Assembly: GCF_028583425.1 (NCBI RefSeq)
Contig: NC_072801.1
Location: 23,394,001 to 23,458,000 of the forward strand
Length of the DNA: 64,000 nucleotides
Source of the DNA: Eublepharis macularius
Lineage: Eukaryota > Chordata > Lepidosauria > Squamata > Eublepharidae
Reading direction: 5' to 3'
Below the pieces are notes generated by a model, which worked only from the letters and a program-made list of their open reading frames with translations, made no database searches and had not been told where the DNA came from. Within the stretch, counting starts at the first letter, position 1. Every line of letters begins with the position of its first letter. Shown here one piece after another: positions 11,941-25,600 of the stretch. A program made the translations under genes and the position numbers.

Positions 11941-14900
11941 TTTTTGGGGGTGCTCTTGCCTTTTGAACCTGGTTGCAGATCAACTATTTTACAGGTGTCT
12001 GATAAGGAATCACTTCTGCAGGGATCTAACAGTTTCTATTCGTGGTGGCTGTTTTCTGTTGCGATCCGTCCCTTCCTCTGCCTGCGGAAGACTGTTCCTT
12101 TTTCATCTAGGCAATTCAGAGGACCTTTGATTTTTTTTATTTTTTCTGGCTCTGCAACCTTATCTTGCTGGGGTCTTCTTGGTATTATTCTTCAATAGAA
12201 AGCCACCTGCAAATACATTGCTTGACAGAATGGACTGCTGCTCTTAACGTCTGTCAATTTTTGGCAGTTGTTGAAACAGAAGAAGCTTTTGTTCATGTAA
12301 CCATACATTTATTAGTTAACACGTTTTCTCTCAAATTTCTTTCTCGTTGATTGCTGTGCTGCCTTAGAAACTTCTCGGAAGCCCATGATGGGGCTGGAAC
12401 GCCTTCTTTGGTCCACGCAAACCAGCCAGACGTTCTCCAGTAAGCATTACTGGGGCAAATTAATATGCAAACATTGGTCACTTACTGATATGCGAATCTT
12501 GATACTCCTGTGAGCCCAGGAGGGTTTTTAATCAGAGGCAAGTGTGTAATGTGGTTTATCCATCGCTTGGTCCCTAAACGTGAGGAGTGAATGAACACCA
12601 CTCCTTGGGGGTGCCTTCTATGTAGGAAAAGGCATGCTCAGGCTTCAGATATTGGTGCTTGAATGGGTTTCTGGGATGCATCTTTGGGGGGGGGGTGATC
12701 CAACCCTTCAAAAACAGCATAGGACACAGCATGTTGGGAGAGGGTGTGTGTGGGTGCACCTTGGTGAGAATTGGGGGGGGGTGTTGATTTCTGCCACTTC
12801 CCATTCCTGCTAGTCCATGCTCTTGAGGATCCCTTGGCCCCATCCCAAGTGTGGCTTTGTTGGCGGGGAGGGGACCAAGAAGCAAGCTGTAGAATGAAGG
12901 CTTTTTTCACGCTTTGTCAAAATAGCAATCCAGCTCCTCTTTCAAGATTCTTGCTTTGATTAAAATTCCTTATATATATATATGCCCGACACACAATCCA
13001 CTATGAAAATTGGGATGGCAAGCTCTGTGTCTTTGTTGTATTTTTCCTCTAGCTCACTAGATGGCACTAAAGTCTATTAGTGTTAAGTTCCTGGCTTCTA
13101 GCTTTCAGAAACCAAAGGGCTGCCTTGTGGGAAACCGGCAGTCCCCCCCCCACCTGTGCCCACCAGCAAGGGCTGGCAGTTAGCTAGCTATTCTCCCACC
13201 CCCTTGTAATTTCTGGCGAGGGGTCTCACTGCTCCCAGGCACTGTCTGAAAATTCTGCGATACGTTTGATGGATGTTGCTTAATTCTATGTCGATTGTGC
13301 CATTTGCAGGAATAAATTTGACAAGGCAGTGTGGTGAGGGAATACAGGCTGAAGCACAACCCGGAAAGACCCTGTTTGGTTTCTTGTCTTTTGGGGCCAC
13401 AGGCATGATTCTTAAGGGCAGCGAGACTTTCTAGTCCAGGGATAGAGTTCCTTTATTTACAGAAAGTTTCTCATTTGTTGTCTTGCTGCTCAACCAAAAT
13501 CTATCCCTGCATTTAAAAGCAGAGCTTCTTTTATCTGAGTCTCTAACAGTGGCTTCTGCTCTCCTGCAGTACTGTTCGAGACTTCCAAACTGTCAAGAGC
13601 ATCTCTTCGTAAGCTTCTTTTCTCTAAGCTTAAAAACACCCAGTTATTTCCAGCTTTTCTCCCCCTCGTGCGATTTCCATTTGTCAGTGCAGCTCTGCCC
13701 CAAGTCCTTGCCAGCTTTATCTTCCTGCTTGAAAGACACCCAGAACTGACTTGCTTGGGCTGCAAAAGGGGGGCTGGCCATTTAAACCTACTGCACAACA
13801 TTCTTGGATGGGGTGAAGGTCATGCGGCTAGAATGGCCTCCTTCTCTGAAACTCTGCTGCAAAATAGATGCCTGTCTAAAGCAAAAAAAAAAAAAAATTA
13901 CTGCTAAGCTTCTGCAGAAATGTATGGCCTGTAGTTGGGAAAGGCTCCCTACTGATTGCCTTGTGCAATGAGAAGCATATTGTGAAATGTCATAGAGGGA
14001 AAGAGCATTTCCTCATATGTTACGCATGCCTTGCATATGCTTAAGCCCTAGACGAATAGCTCATTCGGCAGGGAGGAGGAAGAACCTTTCTAAAGTTCTT
14101 GTGTATTAGATGGTAGGTCGAGCTGAGGGGTAGAATGGAGGAGGCAGCTCATTCAACGGTATGAGATCACAGTGGGACAGACTCCAAAGTGTACTGTGCA
14201 AGATATATGAGCTACTGAAAATATTCAGAATTAAGCACAAACCTTTCTTTTGCAACCAAACTAAATCATTTGTCGATGTAAGGATCACTATGTTTGTAAT
14301 CAGTCTTTTATGTGCAATGAGCACCATACAGCCAAAGTTAAGATTCCATTGTTGATGGGAAAATTGGGGCACTTTTTAAAGACTAATAAAATTAGGAGGG
14401 GGGGGGGTTGCAGCCTACAGCTCACTCCTTCAGCTGGGAGGTAGACCTGGACTCCAGTCCATGAAACCTCACTATCAGTTGTATTAGTCATTCAGGCTCC
14501 AAGACAGACCTGGCAGTATCTTAACACAACCCTCCCTTTGCAGGTTTCTACAGGCTAGCACACTCTTGAGTGCACGACTGTTCAGTGTCCTTTACCTTGC
14601 ACAGCTTTTCTCACCATAGCGCCACATTCCTGCTTGCAGCTTGGCAGGGACACTCTTAGAGAGATCCCTGCTTCTTTAGAAGCACCCCTGGGTGAATGTC
14701 AATGAGACGCTAAGCATCTGTTGGGAAGGTGGTGGTCCTCCATAGTCTCTTACTTTAAGAGCTTCACACCCCCTCCTTCAGTGAGTGAGCAAGTGCAAGC
14801 TGTAGTTTGTGATTCCAGTGCCATAACAAATGATGGTATATTGTAGATAGATGCTCTGCGCGCTCGCATATAGCAGCAAACCATCTGAACCTTACTATTA

Positions 14901-16780
14901 AGTAGCTCTTTCCAGGTAGAAAGCTTGAAGCGATGTGCTGCTCTTCCAAGCGATCGCCACAACAACACTGTTGCTGCTTAATTCCCACTAGTTTCAGAAT
15001 TGTCTGTAGAAAAGCTTCATCCAGTCCTACACATTTGCTTGTTGTGGCGGTCCATAGATTCAGAGATGTAAAAAACAAGAGGGAACAGCTTGCTGAAAGT
15101 TGCTAGTTCTGAACATCTGTTTCTGGCCTCTCTCTTCAGCTAGGGTTGCTGTTGGCTTAGTTGGGTGATGGCCAGCAGAGGTGACGTGGAGGTTTTTGTG
15201 TGTGCTTCAGCCCCTTAATGACATCTGCAAGTAACTGGAGTGTGGATTAATGTTTGTTGACTTAGTTAACTCTCCAACAAATGGCCCACATCATGCTTTC
15301 TTAAAAATTCAAGGGTTGGCAAAGCAAGATGTCGTTCTAATGCTATTGGGAAAGATGAGGAATGAGGCTATCAGACCGATCTGATCTGAGAATGGGAATA
15401 GACAAACCGCTCTGTGGTACTAGCGGAGACTGTTTGTGGGAGTGCGATTTTAAATTCTCAGGATAAAGAACATTAATTTGACGGGGAGCAGGTGCTTGTC
15501 TGGCAGCCTGAAACGTTCATGTGCTGCTGAGGAATCTGCTGGGCATCCAATTCAGGGATGGGTTTGTGATCTGCTAGGAAATGCTGTTGTCTTCCCATTG
15601 CTACTAGGTGGATTCAGGCCGGGAGCTAGTCAAAGGACTAACTGGGGAGAGTTAACCAAGGTATGGGGCACCTGATGCATCCTGGGTTGTGTACAGTTGC
15701 CATCAGTGAACTGGAATTTTGCTTTAAGGGAAGTGAGTTTTCTCTGCAGAGTTGGAAGCAGTGAAAAGTGCATCAAATAGGCTGTATCTCATATGCACAA
15801 TTTACTGTGTTTCTACTGGAGCTGCGCTGGGCTCCAAGCACAGAGGTTTTAAAAAGGAAACGTAAGGCCTGTTCCCCTCCCTGGCATGGAAGTGTCGCCT
15901 GCACACAGCCCTCAGCCCATACCCAAATTCCCAATGGGATGGAGCACTTTGGTTGGTGGCTCCCAGAGCCTCAAGGTTAGTCTACCAGAGGGTGTTCATC
16001 TCCCTTTAATTTATTGCTTGTTTGTTTAAGAGCTGTAAAAGCCCCGGTTTAGATAAACCAATAGCAGCCAGGCTCATCATGTGATTGGTCCTCAATGGCT
16101 TTTTAAAAGGAGAGGTGGGCCAACAGGGCTTCATTTGGGGTGGGACAAGGTTTTGAGATGAGTTGGTTTTGTTTGGGTGGATTTGAGATAAGAAGCTGTG
16201 CTGTCTCCCACTTCTCCCTTAGAGTATAAAATACACTATAAGCATGGCGAAGGGCTTCATGCCCTCCTCAGCAGCTTTACAGCCTTCTAAGTACATTGAC
16301 TTCAGTGGACTCAGAAGGGTGGAACTCTGCTTAGGATGGCCTTGCCAAAATAACTTGGAAATCACATCCCAGTAAAACATGACAGCTTTGAGGGCCCCAG
16401 AAGCTTTAACTTCAGGCATATTTACACAACATTGCTCTCCTCTGATTCCTAATCAGGTGTCTGAAACTGGACTGCTCTACTGGACATTGTGAGGCAAAGG
16501 CAAGGAAAAGGGCCCTGAACATGAGCGGTTAATCTCCTGGCTGATGGGAGGCATTGCTGGGAAACAAACTCACACGCCACCCCATTACGCGAAGAGGCAT
16601 TGTGAAGGGCAAAACTAATCACGATGCATTGTCACAAACGGAGGAGAGCCTGAAGTGGCTAAGGGCTGGGAGCATTGGTCCTTCTGCCCACGTATTATAA
16701 GTGTGCACAGCTCCCACAACCATTTTTTCCCTGCATACTTGTTCCCTTACCTCTTTTGAACGAGAAAGGGATAAAAGGGA

Positions 16781-16915
16781 GGAAAATGTGCATGGATTTC
16801 CTGGGCTGCAATTCGTCACTGTTGCAGCCTGGCTTCAGCAGGAATGGCCGAACCCAAGATTGCCACCAGACAGAAGAGAGAAAAATGTGCATGGATTTCC
16901 CCACCTGCAATTTGC
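16781..16915. repeat. Direct repeat pair
   Basis: Two copies, about 16781-16815 and 16879-16912, share AAAATGTGCATGGATTTCC followed by a CTGCAATT-like segment, spaced by about 100 bp. Origin unknown. Confidence 0.6.
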
Positions 16916-17356
16916 CATCTACACAGGCCAAGAAGGTCCCTGTAAATGGACCAAAGAATCGAGCGGAAGTACAGCCCTCAAGTGGGTAAAGTTGCCAGAT
17001 GGGATCCAGAGAAATACTAGACCCTGAGAAGGGGGGGGGGGTGGCACTCACCTAAAAAGTAGTGACATCATCATGCTGCCCCACTTCATGGGTGGGCGGG
17101 CGGGCAGCTAGCCACTCCCAAGGCATCACCATGGAGGAGACCAGCCACTCCCAGGCTGCTCAGGAGGCTGGGTAGTCAGTCAGCCATTTCTGGGCTGTGC
17201 CGTTGCAGGCGCCCGGGTAGGCGGCCACTCCTGGGCGATGCCACACAGGCACCCAGGTGAGCAGCCAGCCACTCCCAGGTAGATTAGCACAGTCGCAGGA
17301 GGCTGGCAGGGTGCCCAGGCTGGCGGCTGAGGTGGAACTGAGGGGAGGGGCCAGGT

Positions 17357-17402
17357 GTCTGGTATTTGGGAGATGCTTCTTCCAGACAGTCTCCCAAATA
17401 CC
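17357..17402. repeat. Hairpin in a squamate-type repeat
   Basis: GGTATTTGGGAGA is mirrored by TCTCCCAAATACC with a loop of about 15 bp. It lies in a GC-rich repeat that closes with CTGGCAACCCT near 17437, the terminal motif of another family in this window. Confidence 0.6.
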
Positions 17403-18574
17403 AGGCTGTCCAGGTGAAACTGGAACCTGGCAACCCTACAAGGGGTCCATAAAAAGTTACTGGCATGTGAAAAAATTAAGGATCTCAAGGTGGAAAAAAA
17501 AGACATCTTTACGTCCCTCTGTTATACCCCAAACAACCCGTATTAAAAGCTGGTGAATCTTTGAGTGGCTGGGAGTGTAAAGCCTCTCTAGCATTGCAAA
17601 ACAGGTCTCCGCTAGAAACTGCACCTTTGCCCAGATTTTTATTAGGGCACCTGTTTTTCTAGGCTTATTTATATGAAATGGAGGATGACTTTTTTGGGGG
17701 AAACCTGGGGGCCCTTGAGAGCTGTGCTCGATAAGTATCTTATGCCCTTGTCCAAATGTACAATAAATACTTCTGTATGGTTATAAATATCCATTCTAGC
17801 TTGCTACATTGCATTCTAATTCTATAATTCCATTCTTTCCATTTTGGGGGCATATCATATCTGATATCTGCCCTATTTCTAATTTTTGTAATCCTAGTCG
17901 TATTGCCCTGCTTATTAGGTATCTCATGCTAAGGTAATTCCTTCTTTTGCAGTGAAACAGTTATGGGTAGCTCTAAAGCACAGTGGCTTGCCCATTTCCC
18001 ACCATGAATCCAGGTCAGTAAAGAAAAGCTCAAACTGGCTTTAGCTTCAGATATCACTGCAAACTGTCGTGTGTTCCAGAAGGAGAATCTTGGAGAAGTA
18101 GACAGAGCCTCTGAGCTCCCTTGCAAAGGCGAAAACCATAGTGGACTCTTACCTTTTTCTGAGTCTAAGGCTGAAGCAGTCTTCTAGTTTCAGGAAAAGA
18201 AAAATGGTTAGCAAGAGTTGAGAGAACACTATTTTCTGTCCTGTTGCCTGCCCCCCCCTACACACAACAAAACCATTTATTATCTCCATTCAGCTGATGT
18301 AGTAATAATTTATTGGCCTGAATGACATTTAGTATCACCGTTTTATTAGCAGTGGCTTAAATGTATGCAATGGACAAAAGGGAAATTATTCTACACACGC
18401 ACATTGAAAGAAAGAGATGCATTCTGGCACCCAGAAAAAACGCTGGTTTCCCTGCCTCGCTCTCTTTCTTAAATTCTGGGCATTTGTTCTGGCATTTCAG
18501 AGAGAAGTATCTTCCTGACAATGACCGGAAACTTTTCCTTAAAACTTTTAAAACTCTGCAAAGATCATTGCTGA

Positions 18575-18770
18575 GGCTTTAAAAGGCGGGGCGGAGATTC
18601 ATCTCTATCCCACCTCCACCTTCCATTTTATCCGTACAACATCTTGTGAGGTGGGTTAGGCTGAAAGAGAGAGACTGGCCCAGCATCACGAGCTTTGTGG
18701 CAGGGTGGAGATTTGAATGCCGCTTTTCCCACTCGGAGACTTGAACCACTGCAGCACACTGACTTAATAT
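18575..18770 (-). mobile_element. tRNA-derived SINE, antisense
   Basis: Read on the minus strand it begins with the tRNA-like head AGTGTGCTGCAGTGGTTCAA and continues through the body containing CCTAACCCACCTCACAAGAT. Same family as 21296-21525 and 34645-34880. Confidence 0.7.
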
Positions 18771-19121
18771 AACCTCCAGCTAGCAAAACAAGCAGGTGAT
18801 GGCAAAAGGTGATTCCTCTGCTCTGTCAGTACTGATGTGACCACAAGAGAGAAACTGGAAGAGGGACTCCCCCCTCCCCCTTCTTATAACCCCCATTAAG
18901 GCATAAGTATTTCACGTATTGCCTGGGAAGCTCCCATGCACCAAAGGGGGAAAAGCTTCCTGTCTGAGGTGTGCTAGTTGAGAAGGAGATGGTTCTTGAA
19001 GCAGCACCATCAACAAAAATCTGCCTGGCACTATGACTGATGTATGCCCCCAGGAGAGTCCATGACCCAACACCTAGATCCCTGTCTGTCGTCGTCCATG
19101 ACCCTTTCCAACAATCTAAGT

Positions 19122-19430
19122 CAGGGGTCCCCAATGTGGTGCCCATGGTCCCAACTGTGCTTGCTGACACCTCTCCTTGTGCCCGCCATGTATTTTTAGA
19201 AAGTGGGCGGGGCCAGGTGGGGCTTTTGTCCAGCGGGGCTTTTGATTGGCCATTTGATCAGCTGTGCAGATGTTTAAAAACATTGCTTAGGCAGAAGCTG
19301 CTTTCACAGCACAAGAAGCTAAGCTGTAGCAGGCATTTTGTGGCTGGCTCTGCCTCCTGTAGCAGCCATTTTGTTGCTGTACCCACCATACTGTGCACTG
19401 GGGGACAAAGAGTTATGGTGGGCTAAGTCC
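19122..19430. mobile_element. hAT-like nonautonomous element, right end decayed
   Basis: The left end is CAGGGGTCCCCAATGTGGTG, the terminus of a widespread amniote hAT-type MITE, followed by its typical body (GTGGGCGGGGCCAGG, TTGATTGGCC). The matching right terminus is missing, so no target duplication can be given. Confidence 0.6.
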
Positions 19431-21295
19431 ATTGCAGAAAAATATTTGACGCTCCCCCTTTATTAACCAGTCAGTCTGCATACTACCACATGTACAAACC
19501 ACCAGGAGAGTTGCTTTTGCAAGCCCCATGTAAATGAATAGGACATATAGAAGTCCTATTTATTTCAATGAGAATTATGCATCAGTGGTTCCTTATAGAT
19601 TGCTTGGAGGTTTTCTGAATGATACAGTGGACTTCTAAAAAGATCATTTCTGATGCTGAGAGAGAGAGAGAGAAGGAAAGAAAAAGACAGCAGGGGCTGT
19701 ACCATTCCAGCCCTTTTAACCTTTATGCCAGTGTTGCCACCACTTAGATACAAAGGCCACAATACAGCTTTAAGTTCACTAATTTCAGTGGGCTTCAACA
19801 TGCTTAATGCACCTATTGAACTGTGTTTTGGATTCTACGTTGTTTTCTCACTAGCAGGCACTTAATTTGGTCTCCCCCAACATGGGCCGGTTTTCATCAC
19901 ATCTAATTTTAACTATCCTACATATAAAGACATTCTATTTGCATGTAGTCACTTCCATCTACATTGAACAACATTTTTCAGAGTTCACATCTTTGCTATT
20001 TAAAAAACAAAACAGAAACCTCATTGGCAACATTTACGCACATCACAATACCCATACAAAACAAAGCTACATCAACCTCTGCCTCACCCAAGCTTTCCTA
20101 CAAAGAGAGTTGCATTAACACATCACAGCAAATGTGTGCTTTTGTCAAAAGCAGGTCGGATGTTATGGCCAGCTCAAAAACAGTGAGAGGAGGGAGTGGC
20201 CAAGGCCTTGAGAAAAATGGGTCAATCCAGGAGATCACAGAGGAAACTGGCTAACAAACTTCCCACGTTGTATTTGCTGTCTCTTTAGGCTGAATTAAGT
20301 TGGTTCATGTCCTCTGTCATAATTCTGCAAATAATTTCTATATCTGATCCTTCAAAAGAACAAGATGTAGGGCATATGGCCTTGCTTCTGCCCATGAATC
20401 ACTTAGAATGGGGACTCCAGTTGTCTGCTTTGCACCCTCTCTGTACTACCTGGTTAAAAAGACCCCTAGCAGTCTCTCTTCTGGGAGCCCCAAATCCTGA
20501 AGTCCAGCTCTGGCTTTTGGTCTGTTAGGGTTACCAGTTTTCCTGTAAAAGATGACGATATGCCCACAGAGCTTGGCAGGTAAAGATCCACAGCACAGAG
20601 AGGATCATATAGGAGGAATTCCACTAGGACTTTTGCATGGCCAAAGTTAGTTGCAGATTGGATACTTATAAAGGGTGGTGGATTTCTGTTACTACAAACA
20701 GCCTAAAGAAAATTCTCTTTTGGTGGTCCTGTCCACTTCCACAGTTTCCTCTGACATGTCACTGCGATTTAACATCTGATTTAACATCACAGAAGAGCTC
20801 TGGAAAGTCCCTCCCAAATCTCCAGTTGGAGACTTCAACACGGGGCACTGCAAAAACAGAGTCCAGTTGCACACCAGTTATGCGCCCTGAAGCCATATGA
20901 AGACCAGGCATGTGCTTAAACTCTTTCCCATTGCTATCAGTGAGGCACATAGCCCAATCTTAGGCGTGTTTTCCCAGAAAAGAGGGCCCAGTTGTGCTCA
21001 GGGGGCTGTGCCCCCAAACAAGTGTGCCTAGGAAGTCAGCCTCAAAACAACTGAACTCGCTTCAGGGCAAACCATAGGGGAGGAAATGCTCAACCATATT
21101 TGGGAGGCTATTTGTTTAAGAAAAGGAACACATCGCCATCTGAGAGGTAAGTGCAGGTGTCAATCTTACGATTTTAGCCTAAAGGGGTTTTCTTGCTTCT
21201 TTTCACAGCAAACAGGTTATAGACATTTGGGCTCAGATAGGGGCTTCATGCTGTCTGTGGCCAGCCTTGCCAAACTCATAGCCAACAGAGTCAGG

Positions 21296-21525
21296 TTTAT
21301 TTATTTATTTAACTTAATTCCCCCCCCCCATTTTCCTCCCCAAGATTGGCTTATATCGTTCTTCTCCATTTTTTTCTCAGAACAACCCTGCAAGGTAGGC
21401 TAGGTAGAGAGGTGCAACTGGCCCAAGATTGCCCAGGAAGATTCCACGGCCAAGGGGGAATTCAAACCTGGGTCTTCCAGATCCTAGCCTAACACTCTAA
21501 CCACTACAGCACACTGGCTCTCACA
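21296..21525 (-). mobile_element. tRNA-derived SINE, antisense, with TTTA tail
   Basis: The minus-strand head is GAGAGCCAGTGTGCTGTAGT with a box-B-like GGTTTGAATTC; the tail on the plus strand is a TTTA repeat at 21297-21312. Confidence 0.75.
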
Positions 21526-22584
21526 CCACTCTAGTAACATTAAAGTAATTAAGAGCACTCCAGGCTGAGACTCTGAAGAAGCAAAACAGGAAACTATATC
21601 TTATATCATCCATTTATGGATTTTACTGACATTCAGTCCCCCTGCCCATGTATTTTTCCCTGCTTGACACTCCACCCCACTTTCTCAGCTCTAGGATGGG
21701 AAGCCGAAAAAGATACTTTCTGGAACTCCTGATAGGTTGTGCTAAGCTTACTCTTTCAACAGGACGGCACCAGGCTGTATGGCTTGGAAGAAGCTTGGAA
21801 GAAACTCCCAAGCATCACAACAACATTCATCGCCAAAAATAAATACAAACCTTCTACTTAAGCATCTCAAGGTGATGAAGCAGCCCCTCCCCTCCCTTGA
21901 AATGAGCGTCAGTGGCTATTTAAATAGTAGCATTCAACGATGCCCACATGGGATATGATCAGAAGGCATTTGTTGAAACTTCAGCATCATGCGCAACACC
22001 TGTTGGACTTTTGTATCGGTTCTTCCTAGGAATGGACAGCAGGGTTTAGGGCTGATGGAAGCCAGATCGCTGCAGGTGTCTCTTGAACGAACGGCTGCCC
22101 TCCTCCAAAATAGGAATCCCATTCTCTAAAGACAAACTCTTTAGGAGAAAGCATTCTGGACAAAGGGTGTGTTCTTCTCATGACCAAAGCAAGTGATAGG
22201 GAGGAGAAGGGGAGAGAAAATGTGGAAGAGAGCATTCTTCTTAATCTCCCATGCCAACAGCATGCTCAGACTCCAGGATACTTCCTTCCTGACTGTAGTG
22301 AGACACACAAGATGCACGCTTGCAGTCACTGCTGACTGGTACCTTGACTAGGCTGTGATGCAAGAGCCACGTTGTTCCCTGGTTTGGGAAGCATGAAGGT
22401 TCTCAAATGTCTGCTTTGGCCTTGGCAGCACCGTCCTTCATTTTGCAGCTGCCACGAGCATTTCCCATCTTGTAGTCCAAGGTATTTTGCTGAACATCTC
22501 ATCACCATTAAAATTGCAAAGAACAAACGACATTCTTGAGTTGTAAACAGATCAGCATATACTGTTCGCTCAGGCCTGATGCCA

Positions 22585-22613
22585 CTACGGTTTATGCTTG
22601 AAATGCGCTTCCA
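22585..22613 (-). CDS. ADAP1: ADAP1 exon 11, last coding exon with stop
   Basis: The acceptor is TTCCCAG. Two bases complete Val, followed by EAHFKHKP and TAG at 22585-22587. It is only 29 coding nucleotides, too short for ORF finders, but matches the family C-terminus exactly and the phase fits exon 10. Confidence 0.95.
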
Positions 22614-25600
22614 CTGGGAAGGAAGAAAAGGTTATGGAAAACACTAGGCAGTCTGATTAATTAATCCAAAGTCTTTTGATCAACTAAAAAATCCCATTTA
22701 TCAGACACTATGATTTTGGGAAGATATTAAGTATTTTTAATATTAAGGACTTCTAAAAACTGCAGGTGCCAGGCACAAAGGAGAAGAAACATTTCCCTTT
22801 AATTTGTATACAAGAAGAAATGACTCATCTAGGACTCTGGACTTCTGAGAACAAGGAATGCATGCTTCATTTCTTCAAAACTATAGTCTATTTATATCAA
22901 AATGTAATAGTTTATTAAAGTTAAAATGCATGTAGCTTAGGTCTATTCAGGTTTGTTAAGTAACAACTTTAAATGCAGGGTCATAGATCCAGAGGAGTTA
23001 GCCCTGTTAGTTTGTAGTTGCAAAATAGTAAAGAGTCCAGTAGCACCTTTAAGACTAACCAACTTTATTGTAGCATAAGCTATCAAGAACCACAGCTCTC
23101 TTCGTCAGATGCAATATGCGACAATAAAGTTGGTTAGTCTTAAAGGTGCTACTGGACTTTTTGCTATCTTGTAAATGCAAGGGCACCCTATCTCAAGGAC
23201 AGAGTATCTACTTTGCATGGAGAAAGTCCCAGCTTTAATCCCTGGCATCTGCAGTTTAAAAAAAGGATCAGGTAGTAGGTGAGGGAGGAAAAGCTCTACC
23301 TGAGAGCCTAGAGAGCTGCTGCCAGTCAGAGGAGATAATGCGGACCTTGCTGGACCAAAGGTCTGATTCACTATAAGGCAGCTTCATGTGCTCATGTGTG
23401 TCCTGAGATATATTTCAGTTTCCCCCCAAAAGTGACCCCTATTTTAAAAAAACTGTGGTGGGGAAAAGCAGTTTTTCGACAAATGGCTCCAAAACTCCCC
23501 ACCAGGGCTTTTTTTCAGCTGGAAGGTGGTGGAACAGAGTTCCAGCACCTCTTGAAAATGGTCACATGGCTGGTGGCCCCGCCCCCTGATCTCCAGACAG
23601 AGGGGAGTTGAGATTGCCCTCCGTGCTGCCAAGCAGCACGGAGGGCAATCTAAACTCCCCTCTGTCTGGAGATCAGGGGGCGGGGCCACCAGCCATGTGA
23701 CCCTTTTCTCCGAGGGCAACCCACTGAGTTCCACCACCTCTTTCTTCAGAAAAAAATCCCTGCTCCCCACCATGTTACCTCCTCTAGCCTCACCTGCATA
23801 CTCTTGTGGCAACATGGGCCGGCTTATCACTTTCTGAAAAGCCGCAATCCACTCCAACTGGTCGCTTTCCGTCTCACAGGCAAAAAGGAACTTCCTGTCT
23901 GGAGTCACGATGGTTATGCCGTGCTGCCAGTGATTTCCCTGGATGGATGGCGGGAGCCCCTCCAAGACCTTGTAGCTGTTTTCTTTGCTGCCAATGAAGA
24001 CCTCCCCCCTGGCAAAGGCGTCCTACAGAATGAAAAAGAAAACCCTCTCTGAGCGTTTTCAAGGCACAGCATATTTTCAGAACAATGTGGAGATACAAGG
24101 GCTTGTTCAAGGAAGCATTAAATCCATCATCATCATTGTAACAAACAGCAACAACATGCAATTTAAATACCACCGTTCAGGACAACTTAATGCACACTCA
24201 GAGCAGTTTACAAAGTGTGTTATTATTATCCTCACGCCAATCACCCTGTGAGGTGGGTGGGGCTGAGAGAGCTCTGAGAGAGCTGTGACTGATCCAAGGT
24301 CACCCAGCTGGCTTCAAGCAGAAGAGAAGGGAATCAAACCCAGTTCTCCAGATTAGAGTCCCGCCGCTCTTAACCACTACACCAAACTGACTCTCACACC
24401 AAACTGGCTGAGAAGGTGACTGCGCCTGGCTCAGATATGGCTTTAGTGGTGGGACAATAGAAGGAAATCATTTTTTTCACAGGAATGACCATTTTATCTC
24501 CTATAAATACCAAAGGTGTGATCAAACAAGTATGGCCCCAAGATCCTCGTTTCGGCCTTCAGGCATGGTTCAGACGTAACAACAGTTAAGCCATATTTTG
24601 AAGGGAAGTGGGGGGGAAAGCACAAAAGTGTTACATTTTCAAGCCAACCACAAAGCTGGAAGGGAGAGAATGCAAGAAGTGCCCCCAGGCTCTCTAATGT
24701 CCTGACAAACCAATGGGGTCCATGCCTCAGTGTTGTTTTGGTGCTTTGTGCAGAGTCATAAGAGGGTATGCCCAGCTTTGGTCAAATAGTCCAGCGTCAT
24801 CCTTCTGTGACTCAATTGCCAGGGTCTGAGGCAGAGAGCAGCCTTTCCCGACACAATTACACTAGAGGTGCTCAGCACGATCTCTTCTGCCTATCAGTGG
24901 CTCTCCAGGGTCTCCCAGCACCTCTTTGCTGGCCTATAGCAAATTGCGACTTTCCGTCATTCAAGATCTAAGCACTACGACCATCCACAGAAAAGTGTAT
25001 TTTCTATCATGTTCCACCTTTGTCTAGTACAGATTCCAAATTTAAAACCAAACTATGAGAAGCAGATTAAACTGGACCCTTCCAAAGTGATCGGGAAAGA
25101 GCATTCTCACAACAGCAGCCTGGCTCAATAAGAAGGGAGAAATCAGCCATTTATTTCAACAACCTGCCTGGTTTCTGACATGGAAAACTATCTTTGAGAG
25201 TAGCAAATCCTCCTAAAAGACACGTCCAAGAAAGGAGGTGCTGCCACTTCTGTTGACACTTTCCTTCGCCGCCTATCTATTCCAGGGCCGGCGTCAGAGT
25301 TTCTGGCGCCTGTGGCCACTCGTGCGCACGCGCGCAGAGCGTGTGCGCACGCCACGGACTGCGTGATGACATCATCGTGCAATGACATCATCACGCAGCG
25401 CAGGATAGCTGGGGCAGCATGCAGAAGCTGCTCCGTGCTCCGCACGCTGCCCCAGGAGCAGCCTGACGGCTTCTGCGCCCGGCTGGGATGTGTGGGGGCA
25501 GAGGAGAGCGCAGCAGAGCTGGCGTGGCTGGCTGCAGCTCCTGCTGCAGCCAGCCAGCCCCGTGCCACCGCTGCCGCCACATGCCCCAGCCGGGCGCAGA

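Larger units (their letters stand above)
11941..22584. other. Intergenic region between convergent GET4 and ADAP1
   Basis: I find no exon, RNA gene or promoter I can support. It contains SINE copies (18575-18770, 21296-21525), a hAT-like fragment (19122-19430), a direct repeat near 16.8 kb, a hairpin at 17357-17397, one short palindromic MITE (16280-16345) and simple repeats. The ADAP1 3' UTR must lie at its right end, but no convincing poly(A) signal was picked out; the AATAAA on the minus strand near 21300 belongs to a SINE tail. Confidence 0.6.

Noticed and set aside
23444..23793. C-terminal half of the 173-codon minus ORF as true ADAP1 coding sequence
   Set aside because: A good GTGAGG donor at the family exon boundary and the matching 29-nt terminal exon show the normal product; the extension is hAT sequence. 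Kept only as a possible retained-intron isoform.
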